64,000 nt of DNA from Dolichospermum flos-aquae CCAP 1403/13F (GTDB lineage Bacteria > Cyanobacteriota > Cyanobacteriia > Cyanobacteriales > Nostocaceae), in contig NZ_CP051206.1 of the NCBI RefSeq assembly GCF_012516395.1, positions 62,001-126,000 on the forward strand, written 5' to 3'. Below are positions 54,513 to 63,986 of the stretch, in pieces; position 1 is the first letter of the stretch, and the number at the start of each line of letters is the position of its first letter. A model generated the notes under the pieces. That model was not told where the DNA came from. It was given only the letters and a program-made list of their open reading frames with translations, and did no database searches. The translations under genes and the position numbers were made by a program.

Positions 54513-55892
54513 ATGACTTTTGATTACGACCTGTTTGTGATTGGTGCTGGTTCTGGGGGTTTGGCTGCTTCTAAACGGGCGGCTAGTTATGGTGCAAAAG
54601 TGGCGATCGCCGAATATGATTTAGTTGGTGGTACTTGCGTAATTCGCGGTTGTGTCCCCAAAAAACTCATGGTTTATGGTTCTCACTTTCGGGCTCAATT
54701 CCAAGAAGCCGCAGGTTATGGTTGGACAGTGGGAGACGTAAAATTTGACTGGGAACATTTTATTACATCCATAGATAACGAAGTTAACAGACTTTCCAAA
54801 CTTCACATCAGCTTTTTAGAAAAAGCCGGAGTAGAACTAATTTCCGGTCGTGCTAGTTTTGTAGACCCCCACACAGTCGAAGTGAATGGTAAACAATATA
54901 CAGCCGCGAAAATTTTAATTGCTGTCGGTGGTCGTCCCATTAAACCAGAGATTCCAGGTATAGAACACGGTATTACCTCCAATGAAATCTTTCACCTGAA
55001 AACCCAACCCAAACATATCGCTATCATTGGTTCTGGTTATATTGGTAGTGAATTCGCTTGTATCATGGGCGGTTTAGGTTCAGAAGTCACGCAAATTATC
55101 CGCAAAGAGCAAATTTTGAACGGTTTTGACCAAGATATCCGCACCAGTATCCAAGAAGGAATGACGAATCATGGTATTCGTATTATCCAAAATACTGAAG
55201 TGACAGCAATAGAAAAAGTAGACGCAGGACTGAAATTAACCTTATCTGGAGAAAACCAAGAACCAATCATTGCTGATGTATTTTTAGTAGCTACCGGTCG
55301 CAGTCCCAACATAGAGGGGTTAGGCTTAGAAAATGCCCAACTTGACTGTGTTCCCAGTTCTGAAGAAGAACCAGGATACAGCACCTCAAATGCAATTTCC
55401 GTCAATGAATATAGTCAAACTTGCCAACCCCATATTTATGCTGTTGGTGATGTCACAGACCGCTTAAATTTAACACCCGTGGCTATTGGAGAAGGACGTG
55501 CTTTTGCTGATAGTGAATTTGGCAACAATCGTCGCGAATTTAGTCACAAAACCGTAGCTACTGCCGTATTTACTACCCCAGAAGCGGCTACAGTGGGTTT
55601 GACAGAAGCCCAAGCTAGGTCAAAATTCGGTGATGATAATATCAAAATTTATCGAACTAGCTTCCGCCCCATGTACTACACTTTACCGGGTAAGCAAGAA
55701 AAAACCATGATGAAGTTGATAGTAGATACTAACACTGATAAGATTTTAGGCGCTCACATGGTGGGAGATAGTGCCGCAGAAATTATTCAAGGTGTCGCTA
55801 TTGCGGTGAAAATGGGGGCAACTAAAGCTGATTTTGATGCCACTGTAGGTATTCATCCCTCAGCAGCAGAGGAATTTGTCACCATGCGATAA
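54513..55892 (+). CDS. gor: Glutathione reductase
   Basis: A 459-residue flavoprotein disulfide reductase. FAD motif GAGSGGLAASKRAA, redox-active C42 and C47 in GGTCVIRGCVPKK, NADPH motif GSGYIGSEFA followed by IIRKEQILNGFD, a second FAD contact VGDVTDRLNLTPVA and the C-terminal catalytic His in VGIHPSAAEE. Cyanobacterial enzymes of this type use NADPH to reduce glutathione disulfide. Single gene followed by a hairpin terminator. Confidence 0.95.
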   Translation: MTFDYDLFVIGAGSGGLAASKRAASYGAKVAIAEYDLVGGTCVIRGCVPKKLMVYGSHFRAQFQEAAGYGWTVGDVKFDWEHFITSIDNEVNRLSKLHISFLEKAGVELISGRASFVDPHTVEVNGKQYTAAKILIAVGGRPIKPEIPGIEHGITSNEIFHLKTQPKHIAIIGSGYIGSEFACIMGGLGSEVTQIIRKEQILNGFDQDIRTSIQEGMTNHGIRIIQNTEVTAIEKVDAGLKLTLSGENQEPIIADVFLVATGRSPNIEGLGLENAQLDCVPSSEEEPGYSTSNAISVNEYSQTCQPHIYAVGDVTDRLNLTPVAIGEGRAFADSEFGNNRREFSHKTVATAVFTTPEAATVGLTEAQARSKFGDDNIKIYRTSFRPMYYTLPGKQEKTMMKLIVDTNTDKILGAHMVGDSAAEIIQGVAIAVKMGATKADFDATVGIHPSAAEEFVTMR

Positions 55893-55903
55893 TTGTATTT
55901 GGT

Positions 55904-55928
55904 AGGGGTTTAGCAGTGCTAAACCCCT
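55904..55928 (+). terminator. Hairpin downstream of gor
   Basis: aggggtttagca-g-tgctaaacccct, a 12-bp perfect stem with a one-base centre, 11 bp after the gor stop. Only a weak T-run follows, so termination is likely but not certain. Confidence 0.65.
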
Positions 55929-55971
55929 AAAATTGTGATAGGTTTAGTTTGCATATATTTCATCAAAGTGA

Positions 55972-57021
55972 ATGATCAAGTTTATAGACTTATTTAGCGG
56001 TACAGGTGGATTTAGATTAGCAATTGAAAGGATTTGTCATAATTATAAAATTCCATGCCAATGTGTTTTTTCTAGTGACATTGATATAAATGCCCAAAAA
56101 ATATATTTAGAAAATTTTGGAGAAACACCCATAGGAGATATTACAAAAATTGATGAAAATGATATTCCTGACCATGATATATTATTAGGTGGTTTTCCTT
56201 GTCAACCTTTTAGCATTTGTGGAGAACTGAAAGGTTTTGAAGATACTAGAGGAACATTATTTTTTGATATTGCCAGAATTATTAAAAATAAACAACCTTC
56301 AGCTTTTATATTAGAAAATGTCAAACAACTAAAAGGACATCAACAGGGGCAAACATTACAAATAATTATTAATACATTAAAAGATTTAGGATATTATACA
56401 GATTATCAAATTCTTAATGCTCTTAATTTTGGTTTACCACAAAAACGAGAAAGGATTTTGATAGTCGGATTAAAAAATCAAACTCATCATCATAATTTTA
56501 ATTGGCCATTAATCAAAATGCCTATGCAGCCTTTATCAGAAATATTAGAAAAGTCTGTTTCTGACTTTTATTACGCTTCGGACAAAATTAGACAAAATCG
56601 TTTAGAAAAAGTCAAGCTTAATCAAAAATATGATCAACCAACAATATGGCATGAAAATAAATCTGGTAATATCAGTGTATATCCTTATTCCTGTGCATTG
56701 AGAGCAGGAGCATCTTATAATTATTTATTAGTCAATGGAGAAAGAAGATTAACAGAAAGAGAAATGTTAAGATTGCAAGGTTTTCCAGAATCTTATAAAA
56801 TAGTAGGAAGTTATCAAACCATGCGAAAATTAACTGGTAATGCCATCGCTATTCCTTGTGTTGCTACTGTGATTGATTCTGTAATTAATGCAATATTAGT
56901 AAATCTAAATGTTAAAAGAATACAGAATTTAGAATTTAGAATTACGTTTTGCAACGGGGATTTTACCCCGACGCAAAACCCGCTGCTTGTAGAAGCAGGG
57001 GACTTTAACCCCCAAAGGTAA
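55972..57021 (+). CDS. C5-cytosine DNA methyltransferase
   Basis: A 349-residue Dcm-type enzyme. Motif I DLFSGTGGFRLA (6-17), motif IV GGFPCQPFS with catalytic C77, motif VI ENV (115-117), motif VIII QKRERI, and motifs IX-X (TEREMLRLQGFPESY, GNAIAIPCV). The target-recognition region (about 190-255) is short; the target site cannot be read. No restriction gene is adjacent, so it appears solitary. About the last 30 residues (after NLNVKRIQ) are encoded by dispersed repeat sequence, which suggests the natural end was nearer residue 315. Confidence 0.92.
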   Translation: MIKFIDLFSGTGGFRLAIERICHNYKIPCQCVFSSDIDINAQKIYLENFGETPIGDITKIDENDIPDHDILLGGFPCQPFSICGELKGFEDTRGTLFFDIARIIKNKQPSAFILENVKQLKGHQQGQTLQIIINTLKDLGYYTDYQILNALNFGLPQKRERILIVGLKNQTHHHNFNWPLIKMPMQPLSEILEKSVSDFYYASDKIRQNRLEKVKLNQKYDQPTIWHENKSGNISVYPYSCALRAGASYNYLLVNGERRLTEREMLRLQGFPESYKIVGSYQTMRKLTGNAIAIPCVATVIDSVINAILVNLNVKRIQNLEFRITFCNGDFTPTQNPLLVEAGDFNPQR

Positions 57022-57148
57022 GTTAAAAAATTCTCTCGTTCCCATACTCTGTATGGGAATGAATTATAGAAGGCTCTGCCTTCATTCTCCATAACAGTAG
57101 AGGCAGAGCCTCTGTGATAGTATTCCCAGTCTCTGACTGGGAACAAGA
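56942..57148. repeat. Cluster of dispersed hairpin repeats
   Basis: Several inverted repeats in series: ttcccatac...gtatgggaa (about 57040-57060), agaggc...gcctct (about 57100-57113) and ttcccagtc...gactgggaa (about 57123-57143), preceded by a G/C-run repeat (56953-57018) that overlaps the end of the DNA methyltransferase gene. Confidence 0.7.
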
Positions 57149-57155
57149 TATATAA

Positions 57156-57176
57156 TCACCAATCACCAATCACAAA
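57156..57176. repeat. Three tcaccaa-type heptamers before hisC
   Basis: Two tcaccaa units and a variant tcacaaa, the last one supplying the A of the hisC ATG. A short member of the STRR leader class. Confidence 0.75.
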
Positions 57177-58312
57177 TGCTTAAATTTATCCGTTCCGATT
57201 TATCCCAACTTAACGCTTATAAAGCTCATCCTGGTAGTGATAATGCCGAACCAGTCGCTATTCAATTTGACCGATTAGATACTAATGAAAGTCCCTTAGA
57301 TTTACCACCAGAAATCAAAGAAAAATTAGCTTGGAATTATCAACAACTTATTGAAACTAATCGTTATCCTGATGGTGGACATGAAACTTTAAAAAATGCC
57401 ATTTCCCAATATGTCAACGAATCGGCAAATCTGGCAAATTCAACTTTCACCGCTGATAATATTTCCGTTGGTAATGGTTCAGATGAATTAATTAGATCCC
57501 TATTAATTGCCACCTGTTTAGGAGGAGAAGGTGCTATATTAGTTGCCAATCCTACCTTTTCCATGTATGGAATTTTGGCGCAGACTTTGGGCATTCCTGT
57601 GGTTACAGTCGGGAGAAATCAAAGCAATTTTGAAACTGATTTAGAAGCAGCTAAATCTGCCATTGCCCAAACACAAAATCCCCCTATTCGCGTCGTTTTT
57701 GTCGTTCACCCCAATTCCCCCACAGCTAATTGTTTAACAACAGCAGAACTAGAATGGTTAAAAAGTTTACCAGAAGAAATTTTAGTAGTTATTGATGAAG
57801 CTTACTTTGAATTTAGTCAAACTACTTTAGCCGCGGAATTATTACAACATCCTAATTGGATAATATTACGGACTTTCTCCAAAGCCTTTCGTCTTGCCGC
57901 CATGCGTGTAGGTTATTGTATCGCACATCCAGATGCGATCGCTATTTTAGAAAAAGTCCGTCTTCCTTACAATCTTCCCAGCTTTTCCATCGCTGCTGCC
58001 CTCATAGCTTTAGAAAATCGGCAACTTTTACTAGAGTCAATTCCCCAAACCCTGAGTGAAAGAACCAAAATGATCACAGCTTTATCAACACACCCGAATC
58101 TAGAAATTACACCCAGCACCACCAACTTTATTTACTTGCGTGTTAAAACTGATGATGCTCACTCACTAGTTACAATTTTAACAAATCTCAACCAAAAACT
58201 CAGAAGTCAGGGGACTCTGATTAGACTTCTACCCAATGGCTTACGAATCACTATCGGCACACCAGCAGAAAACACGCGCACAATAGAGCGAATACAAATT
58301 GCTTTACATTAA
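57176..58312 (+). CDS. hisC: Histidinol-phosphate aminotransferase
   Basis: A 378-residue fold-type I PLP enzyme. [11 protein letters not shown] (substrate site), [26 protein letters not shown] and the lysine-containing [16 protein letters not shown] identify the HisC branch. It transfers the amino group from glutamate to imidazole acetol phosphate in histidine synthesis; some cyanobacteria have more than one HisC-like gene, so another amino-acid role is possible. No other his gene is near. Confidence 0.92.
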   Translation: MLKFIRSDLSQLNAYKAHPGSDNAEPVAIQFDRLDTNESPLDLPPEIKEKLAWNYQQLIETNRYPDGGHETLKNAISQYVNESANLANSTFTADNISVGNGSDELIRSLLIATCLGGEGAILVANPTFSMYGILAQTLGIPVVTVGRNQSNFETDLEAAKSAIAQTQNPPIRVVFVVHPNSPTANCLTTAELEWLKSLPEEILVVIDEAYFEFSQTTLAAELLQHPNWIILRTFSKAFRLAAMRVGYCIAHPDAIAILEKVRLPYNLPSFSIAAALIALENRQLLLESIPQTLSERTKMITALSTHPNLEITPSTTNFIYLRVKTDDAHSLVTILTNLNQKLRSQGTLIRLLPNGLRITIGTPAENTRTIERIQIALH

Positions 58313-58491
58313 TAGGGGATAATTATTCTCCATTAATTATCAAGATCAATACCTATACGGCGAACTATTATTGCAGTTTGTGTCAACACACCAACCAAAA
58401 TAGCAAAAGCTTCATCTGGAATATTAGCAACTATTGCTGCGGGGAAAAAAATTCAAACTGATCAATACAAAAACTGACTCAGTGACTCCTG

Positions 58492-59088
58492 CTATATTCG
58501 TTTATGTAGTAATATCTGACGTGAGCGACTGAGAAAAAGTGCATTCCAAGGGGATTCAACTTTATATACCCGATATGCCAACTTAAAATAAAGCTGACGG
58601 GCTTGATGATTGTTTTCCAAAACATGGAGATACAAGTCTTGAAATCCCCATTCTTGGGAGATTTGCTCACAGCGAATCAGTAAACTAGCACCTACACCCA
58701 ATCTGCGGTAACTGGGGTGAACAGCTAAATTAGATAGATAAGGGAAACCTGGATTTATACTAGTCCAAGCATCAGTAATCCTGACACCCATTTCTATAGT
58801 TCCCATAATTTTCTGATCTTCACTGGCAGCATTAACAGCAACCAAACAAATATGATGGCTTGTGGGAGACTGAAGACGATGCCTTAGATCTTCATAAATA
58901 CCCATACGAAACAAAGCGAAAGTCCAACCCCATAAACCCTGCTGAGAGTGAAAGCTTTCCGCCACAATTTGAGCAATATTCATGAGATCATCAGGTGTAG
59001 CTACACGAATTTGGAGTTGTCCAACAGGTAGAGTAGCGGTTTCTGATCTGGCTTGGGGTTGGGTAGGGTTAAAAAACCAGGATTTCAA
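58492..59088 (-). CDS. GNAT family N-acetyltransferase
   Basis: A 198-residue protein with the GNAT core: IRVATPDDLMNIAQIV start, a strand YLSNLAVHPSYRRLGVGASL (acetyl-CoA loop R-x-x-G-x-G in RRLGVGA), and the end VLENNHQARQLYFKLAYRVY. Substrate is unknown. The first 25 residues are a polar lead. Confidence 0.88.
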   Translation of the reverse strand: MKSWFFNPTQPQARSETATLPVGQLQIRVATPDDLMNIAQIVAESFHSQQGLWGWTFALFRMGIYEDLRHRLQSPTSHHICLVAVNAASEDQKIMGTIEMGVRITDAWTSINPGFPYLSNLAVHPSYRRLGVGASLLIRCEQISQEWGFQDLYLHVLENNHQARQLYFKLAYRVYKVESPWNALFLSRSRQILLHKRI

Positions 59089-59808
59089 AGCTAGTTGGGG
59101 ATTAATTTGATTAATAGCAGGGGACAGAAAGATTGAAAGTGTTTTGGGGACTCACTTTTTTGATGACTGTCCGTTCTCACCTACCTGGCAACAGCTATAA
59201 CAGGATATTTTCCTAGTACCTTTGCCAATTATAACTAAATGGTATCTTAAAGAAAACAATTAGTTAATCATTATGTAGTTAGAGTAACTTATCATCAAGG
59301 TGGTAAAACCGATCTAACCGAAATATCTGAGCGGATTCGAGCTAAAAAATTTCCCTACTTGGGAACTAAAGAAGCTGATGGGATAGGTACTGAGTAATGG
59401 ATAATAGAATCATAACCTAGAATAATACTCAATCCTGGGGGACATTTTACCTAAGAGGATGTTTGAAAAGTGGTATTCCGTAATTTTCATCACATTGCTA
59501 CCCCCCTTTCCCCTTGTAAAGGGGGGAAACAATAAAAATCCAGTTCCCTCCCCTTTACAAGGGGAGGGTTAGGGTGGGGTAAAAAATATTTGATACATCA
59601 ACCATAACTTTTCAAACACCCTCTAAAAGGACAACGCCTTATTATTAGTTGTGATTGCTAATTGCTAAATTTAGAAAGAGATGTTTGTTTGTTTGTTTAA
59701 TAGTATACTTTGGCTATAAGTCAACCTGATGTATTATTCATAACGCTACCATCTTTACTAAAAATTTTGGCAACTCTTTCTTTAGTTAGATCCAAATTTT
59801 AAATTAAC
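59089..59808. other. 720-bp gap: gene fragment and MITE copy C
   Basis: No intact gene. Contents: an open fragment at about 59252-59397 without start codon (reading HYVVRVTYHQGGKTDLTEIS, ending EADGIGTE), and MITE family 2 copy C at 59454-59624. The remainder is AT-rich and presumably contains the promoter of the TonB-like gene. Confidence 0.5.
59454..59624. mobile_element. MITE family 2, copy C (171 bp)
   Basis: Ends agaggatgtttgaaaagt and acttttcaaacaccctct; interior with ccccttgtaaagggggg and cccctttacaaggggagg palindromes. Shares aaatatttgatacatca with the partial copy at 12636-12714. Confidence 0.85.
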
Positions 59809-60957
59809 ATGATACCAACCGTTACAAATAATCATTTAAATGATAGTTCAATTACATCTAAAAACTTCAAACGACATACTGATCCTCCTTGGTTATGGAC
59901 TTTTGTTTGTATTGGTTCTGTGTCTCTTCATTTATTAGTATTTTGGTTAATGCGTTCATCAAATGAGTTTCAAGCGTGGTTTCCCCAGTCTAACCAAAGT
60001 TCGATTCCCATTGACTTAATCGAAATTGCTTCTGAACCAAAATCTCAAATCAAAACCCAATCAACAACTCGAAAGATTAAACCACAATCTTCTTTTTCCA
60101 CTTCGCAAAAATCAGCATCTGTTAAACTCAGTAATCAAGATGATGCTGATTCTAGTGTTAATTTACCAGAACAAGATAAATCTGAACAACCTGAAGTTAG
60201 AAAACTCGAAGTTGAAAAACCTGAAGTTAGGAAACCTGAAGTTAGAAAACTCGAAGTTGAAAAACCTGAAGTTGAAAAACCTGAAGTTGAAAAAACTGAA
60301 GTTGAAAAACCTGAAGTTGAAAAACCTGAAGTTGAAAAAACTGAAGTTGAAAAAACTGAAGTTGAAAAACTACCAGTTAGACAACAATCATATCCAACAA
60401 ACCCAACACCAGAACCAACATCAATAATTCCCGAAAGTGAACGTCCTTGGAATAGTCGTCAAGAAGTTAAACTAGGAGAGGGAACTCTCCTTCCCAAAGA
60501 TATTCCTGCTGATTCCCCAACTCCCACAACAGAACCTTCCCTAACGGCTAATAGAGGGGGTGCTATAGCTACCGTCAGTCCTATACTGAAGGAAGAAGTT
60601 AGTGAATTAATACAACAAAAACAACTGATAGCCGATGCTTTACCAGATGTTCTGGCTGAATATAAAGGAAGTACAGAAAAGGAATTAGAGGCTAGTATAC
60701 TTCCCAGCGACGAGGATTTGAAACCAGCAAATATACTGGCCAGTTTAATAATTGATAAAAATGGTCAATTTCAACAAGCGATAGTGATAACGATTGAACC
60801 AGCCGCACTCCGCAGCCAAGCAAATATTTATGAACAAGCACTTAACCAGATATTTGCACAAGAGAGTTTTCTTGCTGCTTATAATCAAGATGGATCAAAA
60901 CCCGATTTGAGCAATTTATATATTCGTCTTAAAATTAAACCCATAAATTCTCCATAG
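59809..60957 (+). CDS. TonB-like periplasm-spanning protein with PEVEK-type repeats
   Basis: A 382-residue protein. One membrane helix (about 29-48) follows a short cytoplasmic end, as in TonB. Residues about 125-190 are a tandem array of [15 protein letters not shown] units coded by 15-bp DNA repeats (gaagttgaaaaacct and variants), probably an extended rod across the periplasm. The C-terminal 100 residues ([29 protein letters not shown]) resemble a TonB-type domain. Role: energy coupling or outer-membrane contact. ExbB/ExbD are not in the window. Confidence 0.65.
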   Translation: MIPTVTNNHLNDSSITSKNFKRHTDPPWLWTFVCIGSVSLHLLVFWLMRSSNEFQAWFPQSNQSSIPIDLIEIASEPKSQIKTQSTTRKIKPQSSFSTSQKSASVKLSNQDDADSSVNLPEQDKSEQPEVRKLEVEKPEVRKPEVRKLEVEKPEVEKPEVEKTEVEKPEVEKPEVEKTEVEKTEVEKLPVRQQSYPTNPTPEPTSIIPESERPWNSRQEVKLGEGTLLPKDIPADSPTPTTEPSLTANRGGAIATVSPILKEEVSELIQQKQLIADALPDVLAEYKGSTEKELEASILPSDEDLKPANILASLIIDKNGQFQQAIVITIEPAALRSQANIYEQALNQIFAQESFLAAYNQDGSKPDLSNLYIRLKIKPINSP

Positions 60958-61007
60958 CTACTTGCAATTTGATAAAAGCTATGTTATCTTAGTTAAGTCA
61001 GAAGCAC

Positions 61008-61078
61008 GCGGGTGTAGTTTAGTGGTAAAACTCCAGCCTTCCAAGCTGATCATGCGGGTTCGATTCCCGCCACCCGCT
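61008..61078 (+). tRNA. tRNA-Gly (anticodon TCC)
   Basis: A 71-nt tRNA: acceptor GCGGGTG/CACCCGC, D arm GTTTAGTGGTAAAAC, anticodon loop CTTCCAA (anticodon TCC), TpsiC arm GGGTTCGATTCCC. CCA is not encoded. Confidence 0.96.
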
Positions 61079-61239
61079 TTTGAATGAAAGTTTTTGAAAG
61101 TTATACTCAATACTGCTTAAGCGTTCCTACATTTTATGTTTAGTGATCGCCGATGTAGATTAGCTTTGCGTCTTTGCTCCTTAGCGTCTCTGCGCGAAAC
61201 AAGGGTAGGCATAAAACCCACCCCAGTTGTAATTATAAA

Positions 61240-62823
61240 TTAATTACCAATTATCGGCGCAGTCAAAGAAACATTTTCCACCGCTTTATTTGCTAATAAC
61301 GTGGGGACAGAATCACGCAATCTTGCTGTTAATTGTACAGTTGTCGCGTCATACATTTGCGTTAGCAATTTGGGATAAAAACCAATACCAATAATAGGTA
61401 TCAACAAACAAGCAATAATAAAGACTTCGCGGGGTTCAGCATCTATTAAATTTTGATGAGAAACCAACTCTTCATTCTCTTGTCCGTAGAAAATCTCGCG
61501 CAACATTGATAGTAGATAAATTGGCGTTAAAATCACACCAACAGCCATCAAGAAAATGACAATAACTTTGAATGTTGGGTTATAAGCATCGCTAGTTGCA
61601 AAGCCGACAAATACCATTAATTCGGCGACAAAACCGCTCATTCCTGGTAATGCTAAAGAAGCCATGGAACAAGTTGTGAACATAGCGAAAATCTTCTGCA
61701 TCTTCTTCCCAACACCACCCATTTCATCTAACATGAGAGTGTGTGTGCGATCATAAGTTGCACCGACTAAAAAGAACAAACTTGCCCCAATTAATCCGTG
61801 AGAAACCATTTGTAAAACTGCCCCACTTAAACCCAAATCAGTAAAAGAGGCAATCCCAATGAGAACAAAGCCCATGTGGGAAATTGAAGAGTAGGCAATT
61901 TTCCGTTTTAAGTTCCTCTGGGCAAAGGACGTTAGGGCAGCGTAGATGATATTTACTACCCCCAAAACTACTAATGCGGGTGCAAAATAAGCGTGGGCAT
62001 CGGGTAGCATTTGAGCATTCATGCGAATTAAGGCATAACCACCCATTTTTAACAAAATACCTGCTAGTAACATATGCACGGGCGCTGTAGCTTCACCGTG
62101 GGCATCTGGTAGCCAGGTATGGAGGGGAATAATCGGCAACTTGACAGCGTAGGCAATCAGGAAGCCAGCGTAGAGTAAAAGTTGTAAATTCAGGGCGTAG
62201 TCTTTCAATGCGAGCGATCGCATATCAAAAGTCACAGTATCGCCATAAAATCCCATTGTCAAGGAAGACAGTAAAATAAACAGCGAACCACCAGCAGTGT
62301 ATAAAATAAATTTAGTTGCTGCATATTGACGCTTTTTACCGCCCCAAATTGATAGCAGGAAGTATATTGGCACAAGTTCCAGTTCCCACACCAGGAAAAA
62401 TAACAGCATATCCTGGACAGCGAAAACCGCAATCTGACCACCATACATGGCTAAAATGAGGAAATAAAATAATTTCGGTTTCAGCGTTACTGGCCAAGCT
62501 GCTAAAATCGCCAAAGTGGTAATAAACCCGGTCAAGAGAACTAAAGGCATGGACAAGCCATCAACGCCTAATGACCAATTTAAACCCAACTGCGGAACCC
62601 AGGGATAACTTTCCACCAGTTGCAAATCGGGATTAGCAAAATCATAGCTAGTATAAAAAGCGCAGACAATTAAGCCAAAATCTATCAGCCCCACAGTGAG
62701 AGAATACCAGCGCACCGTTTTTCCGTCTTTATCTGGGATGATAGGAAGCAGCAGTGACGCGGCTATGGGAAATAAAATAATCGTCGTCAGCCACGGGAAA
62801 TTAGCTATATTCAACATAATCAA
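61240..62823 (-). CDS. ndhD: NAD(P)H-quinone oxidoreductase subunit 4 (NdhD)
   Basis: A 527-residue antiporter-like subunit of the NDH-1 complex with about fourteen membrane helices. Conserved pieces: [37 protein letters not shown] (key Glu), [18 protein letters not shown] (key Lys and His) and [13 protein letters not shown]. It pumps protons in the thylakoid membrane during respiration and cyclic electron flow. Sequence style fits the NdhD1/D2 group rather than the CO2-uptake D3/D4 forms, but this is not certain. Start is ATG at 62823 or two codons later. Confidence 0.93.
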   Translation of the reverse strand: MIMLNIANFPWLTTIILFPIAASLLLPIIPDKDGKTVRWYSLTVGLIDFGLIVCAFYTSYDFANPDLQLVESYPWVPQLGLNWSLGVDGLSMPLVLLTGFITTLAILAAWPVTLKPKLFYFLILAMYGGQIAVFAVQDMLLFFLVWELELVPIYFLLSIWGGKKRQYAATKFILYTAGGSLFILLSSLTMGFYGDTVTFDMRSLALKDYALNLQLLLYAGFLIAYAVKLPIIPLHTWLPDAHGEATAPVHMLLAGILLKMGGYALIRMNAQMLPDAHAYFAPALVVLGVVNIIYAALTSFAQRNLKRKIAYSSISHMGFVLIGIASFTDLGLSGAVLQMVSHGLIGASLFFLVGATYDRTHTLMLDEMGGVGKKMQKIFAMFTTCSMASLALPGMSGFVAELMVFVGFATSDAYNPTFKVIVIFLMAVGVILTPIYLLSMLREIFYGQENEELVSHQNLIDAEPREVFIIACLLIPIIGIGFYPKLLTQMYDATTVQLTARLRDSVPTLLANKAVENVSLTAPIIGN

Positions 62824-63398
62824 TCTGTAATTAAAATCATGTTTGGCAAAAATTCATTATCTAGTGACTTCTGAATCAAGTTAAATAAACGATTACAGCT
62901 ATAAGATTAACGTAAATGCTCAAACCAAGTTCAAAATAAGTTAATTTTATTTATTTAAGTCTTTAACATCAGGAATTAGGTATTGGTTTTCCTCCCATCA
63001 TCCCCAATCTACAGAATTATTTCATGATAGTTCTTCCTTATCAATTTTATGATAACAAATTTAAAACCGAATGTCAACCCCCACATTCTCTATTTTTTGT
63101 CTAAAGTACAGATGTGTTCTCCTGATAAGTTACATTTTGTCAAAAAAATTAGCTGCGTTTCCCCTGGGATGTCCAGGATTTAAGGATTTATAGGATGGTT
63201 ATTGATGAATTGTCTGTGAGTTGTCAGGATTTTTTTGTCTGAATCAGGATTTCTAGGATTTGAGGATTTTCAGGATGGTTATTGATGAATTGTCTGTGAG
63301 TTGCAAATATTTAATGTTCATGAGAACCTTTGAGTAAGCTGTAACCTCCTTCCCAGCGTCATTGAAGAGGGTTAATTCATTTGTTGGTATTTTCCAAA
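62824..63398. other. 575-bp gap with a 32-bp direct repeat
   Basis: No gene seen. The sequence aggatggttattgatgaatt and the following 12 bases occurs at 63192-63223 and again at 63272-63303, 80 bp apart, with caggattt-type repeats around. A reversed IS-end-like sequence (gcgtttcccctg) lies near 63154. Confidence 0.6.
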
Positions 63399-63986
63399 TT
63401 AAATTTCGTAATACCAAATATCCTCTTGTCTCACAATAATTCGATGCAGAGGAAGTCTATCAATCAGTCCCTCCTGTTCCAATTGTCCCAGCAACCGAGT
63501 GATAGTCACACGAGTAGAACTGATCAGCACTGCTAAATCTTCATGAGTTAGACGCATATCAATTAAACGTCCTTGTTCTACTTCTGAACCAAATTTTTTT
63601 GATAACCATCCTAATAGTTGAATCAGCATAGTCTCTACTTTTTTATGGCTGCGAATCACCATTAATTCTTCCGCTTGTTGAATGTGACAAAGCAAAGTTT
63701 GTGTGAGTTGATGCCAATCATTCACAGGTAAAACAGTTGCTTCTACTTTGGTTAAACACTCCATCCGATAAGGCTTCATTTTCGAGAGAACTTCACCAAC
63801 CACATCTCCTGGACCCCATAATCCCAAGGCTACTGTCGTACCGTCTTCTAGATAAGTGTAGGTTATAACAAAGCCGCTTGCTATTTGCCACACAGCATTT
63901 TTTTTAACGGGCAATAGCGTTCTTCTGGTGAAATGCTTTTGAGGACTATCATTAGATAATTGAGTTAAACCTGTGTATAATGACAT
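63399..63986 (-). CDS. Crp/Fnr family transcriptional regulator
   Basis: A 195-residue regulator. N-terminal cyclic-nucleotide-binding-like beta roll (about 15-95, TVALGLWGPGDVVGEV), a long dimer helix (about 100-130), and a C-terminal winged helix with the recognition segment LTHEDLAVLISSTRVTITRLLGQLEQEGLI. The phosphate-binding Arg of true cAMP receptors is not evident, so it may respond to another signal. It resembles the short Crp-like proteins of cyanobacteria; NtcA itself is longer (about 223 residues). Confidence 0.88.
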   Translation of the reverse strand: MSLYTGLTQLSNDSPQKHFTRRTLLPVKKNAVWQIASGFVITYTYLEDGTTVALGLWGPGDVVGEVLSKMKPYRMECLTKVEATVLPVNDWHQLTQTLLCHIQQAEELMVIRSHKKVETMLIQLLGWLSKKFGSEVEQGRLIDMRLTHEDLAVLISSTRVTITRLLGQLEQEGLIDRLPLHRIIVRQEDIWYYEI

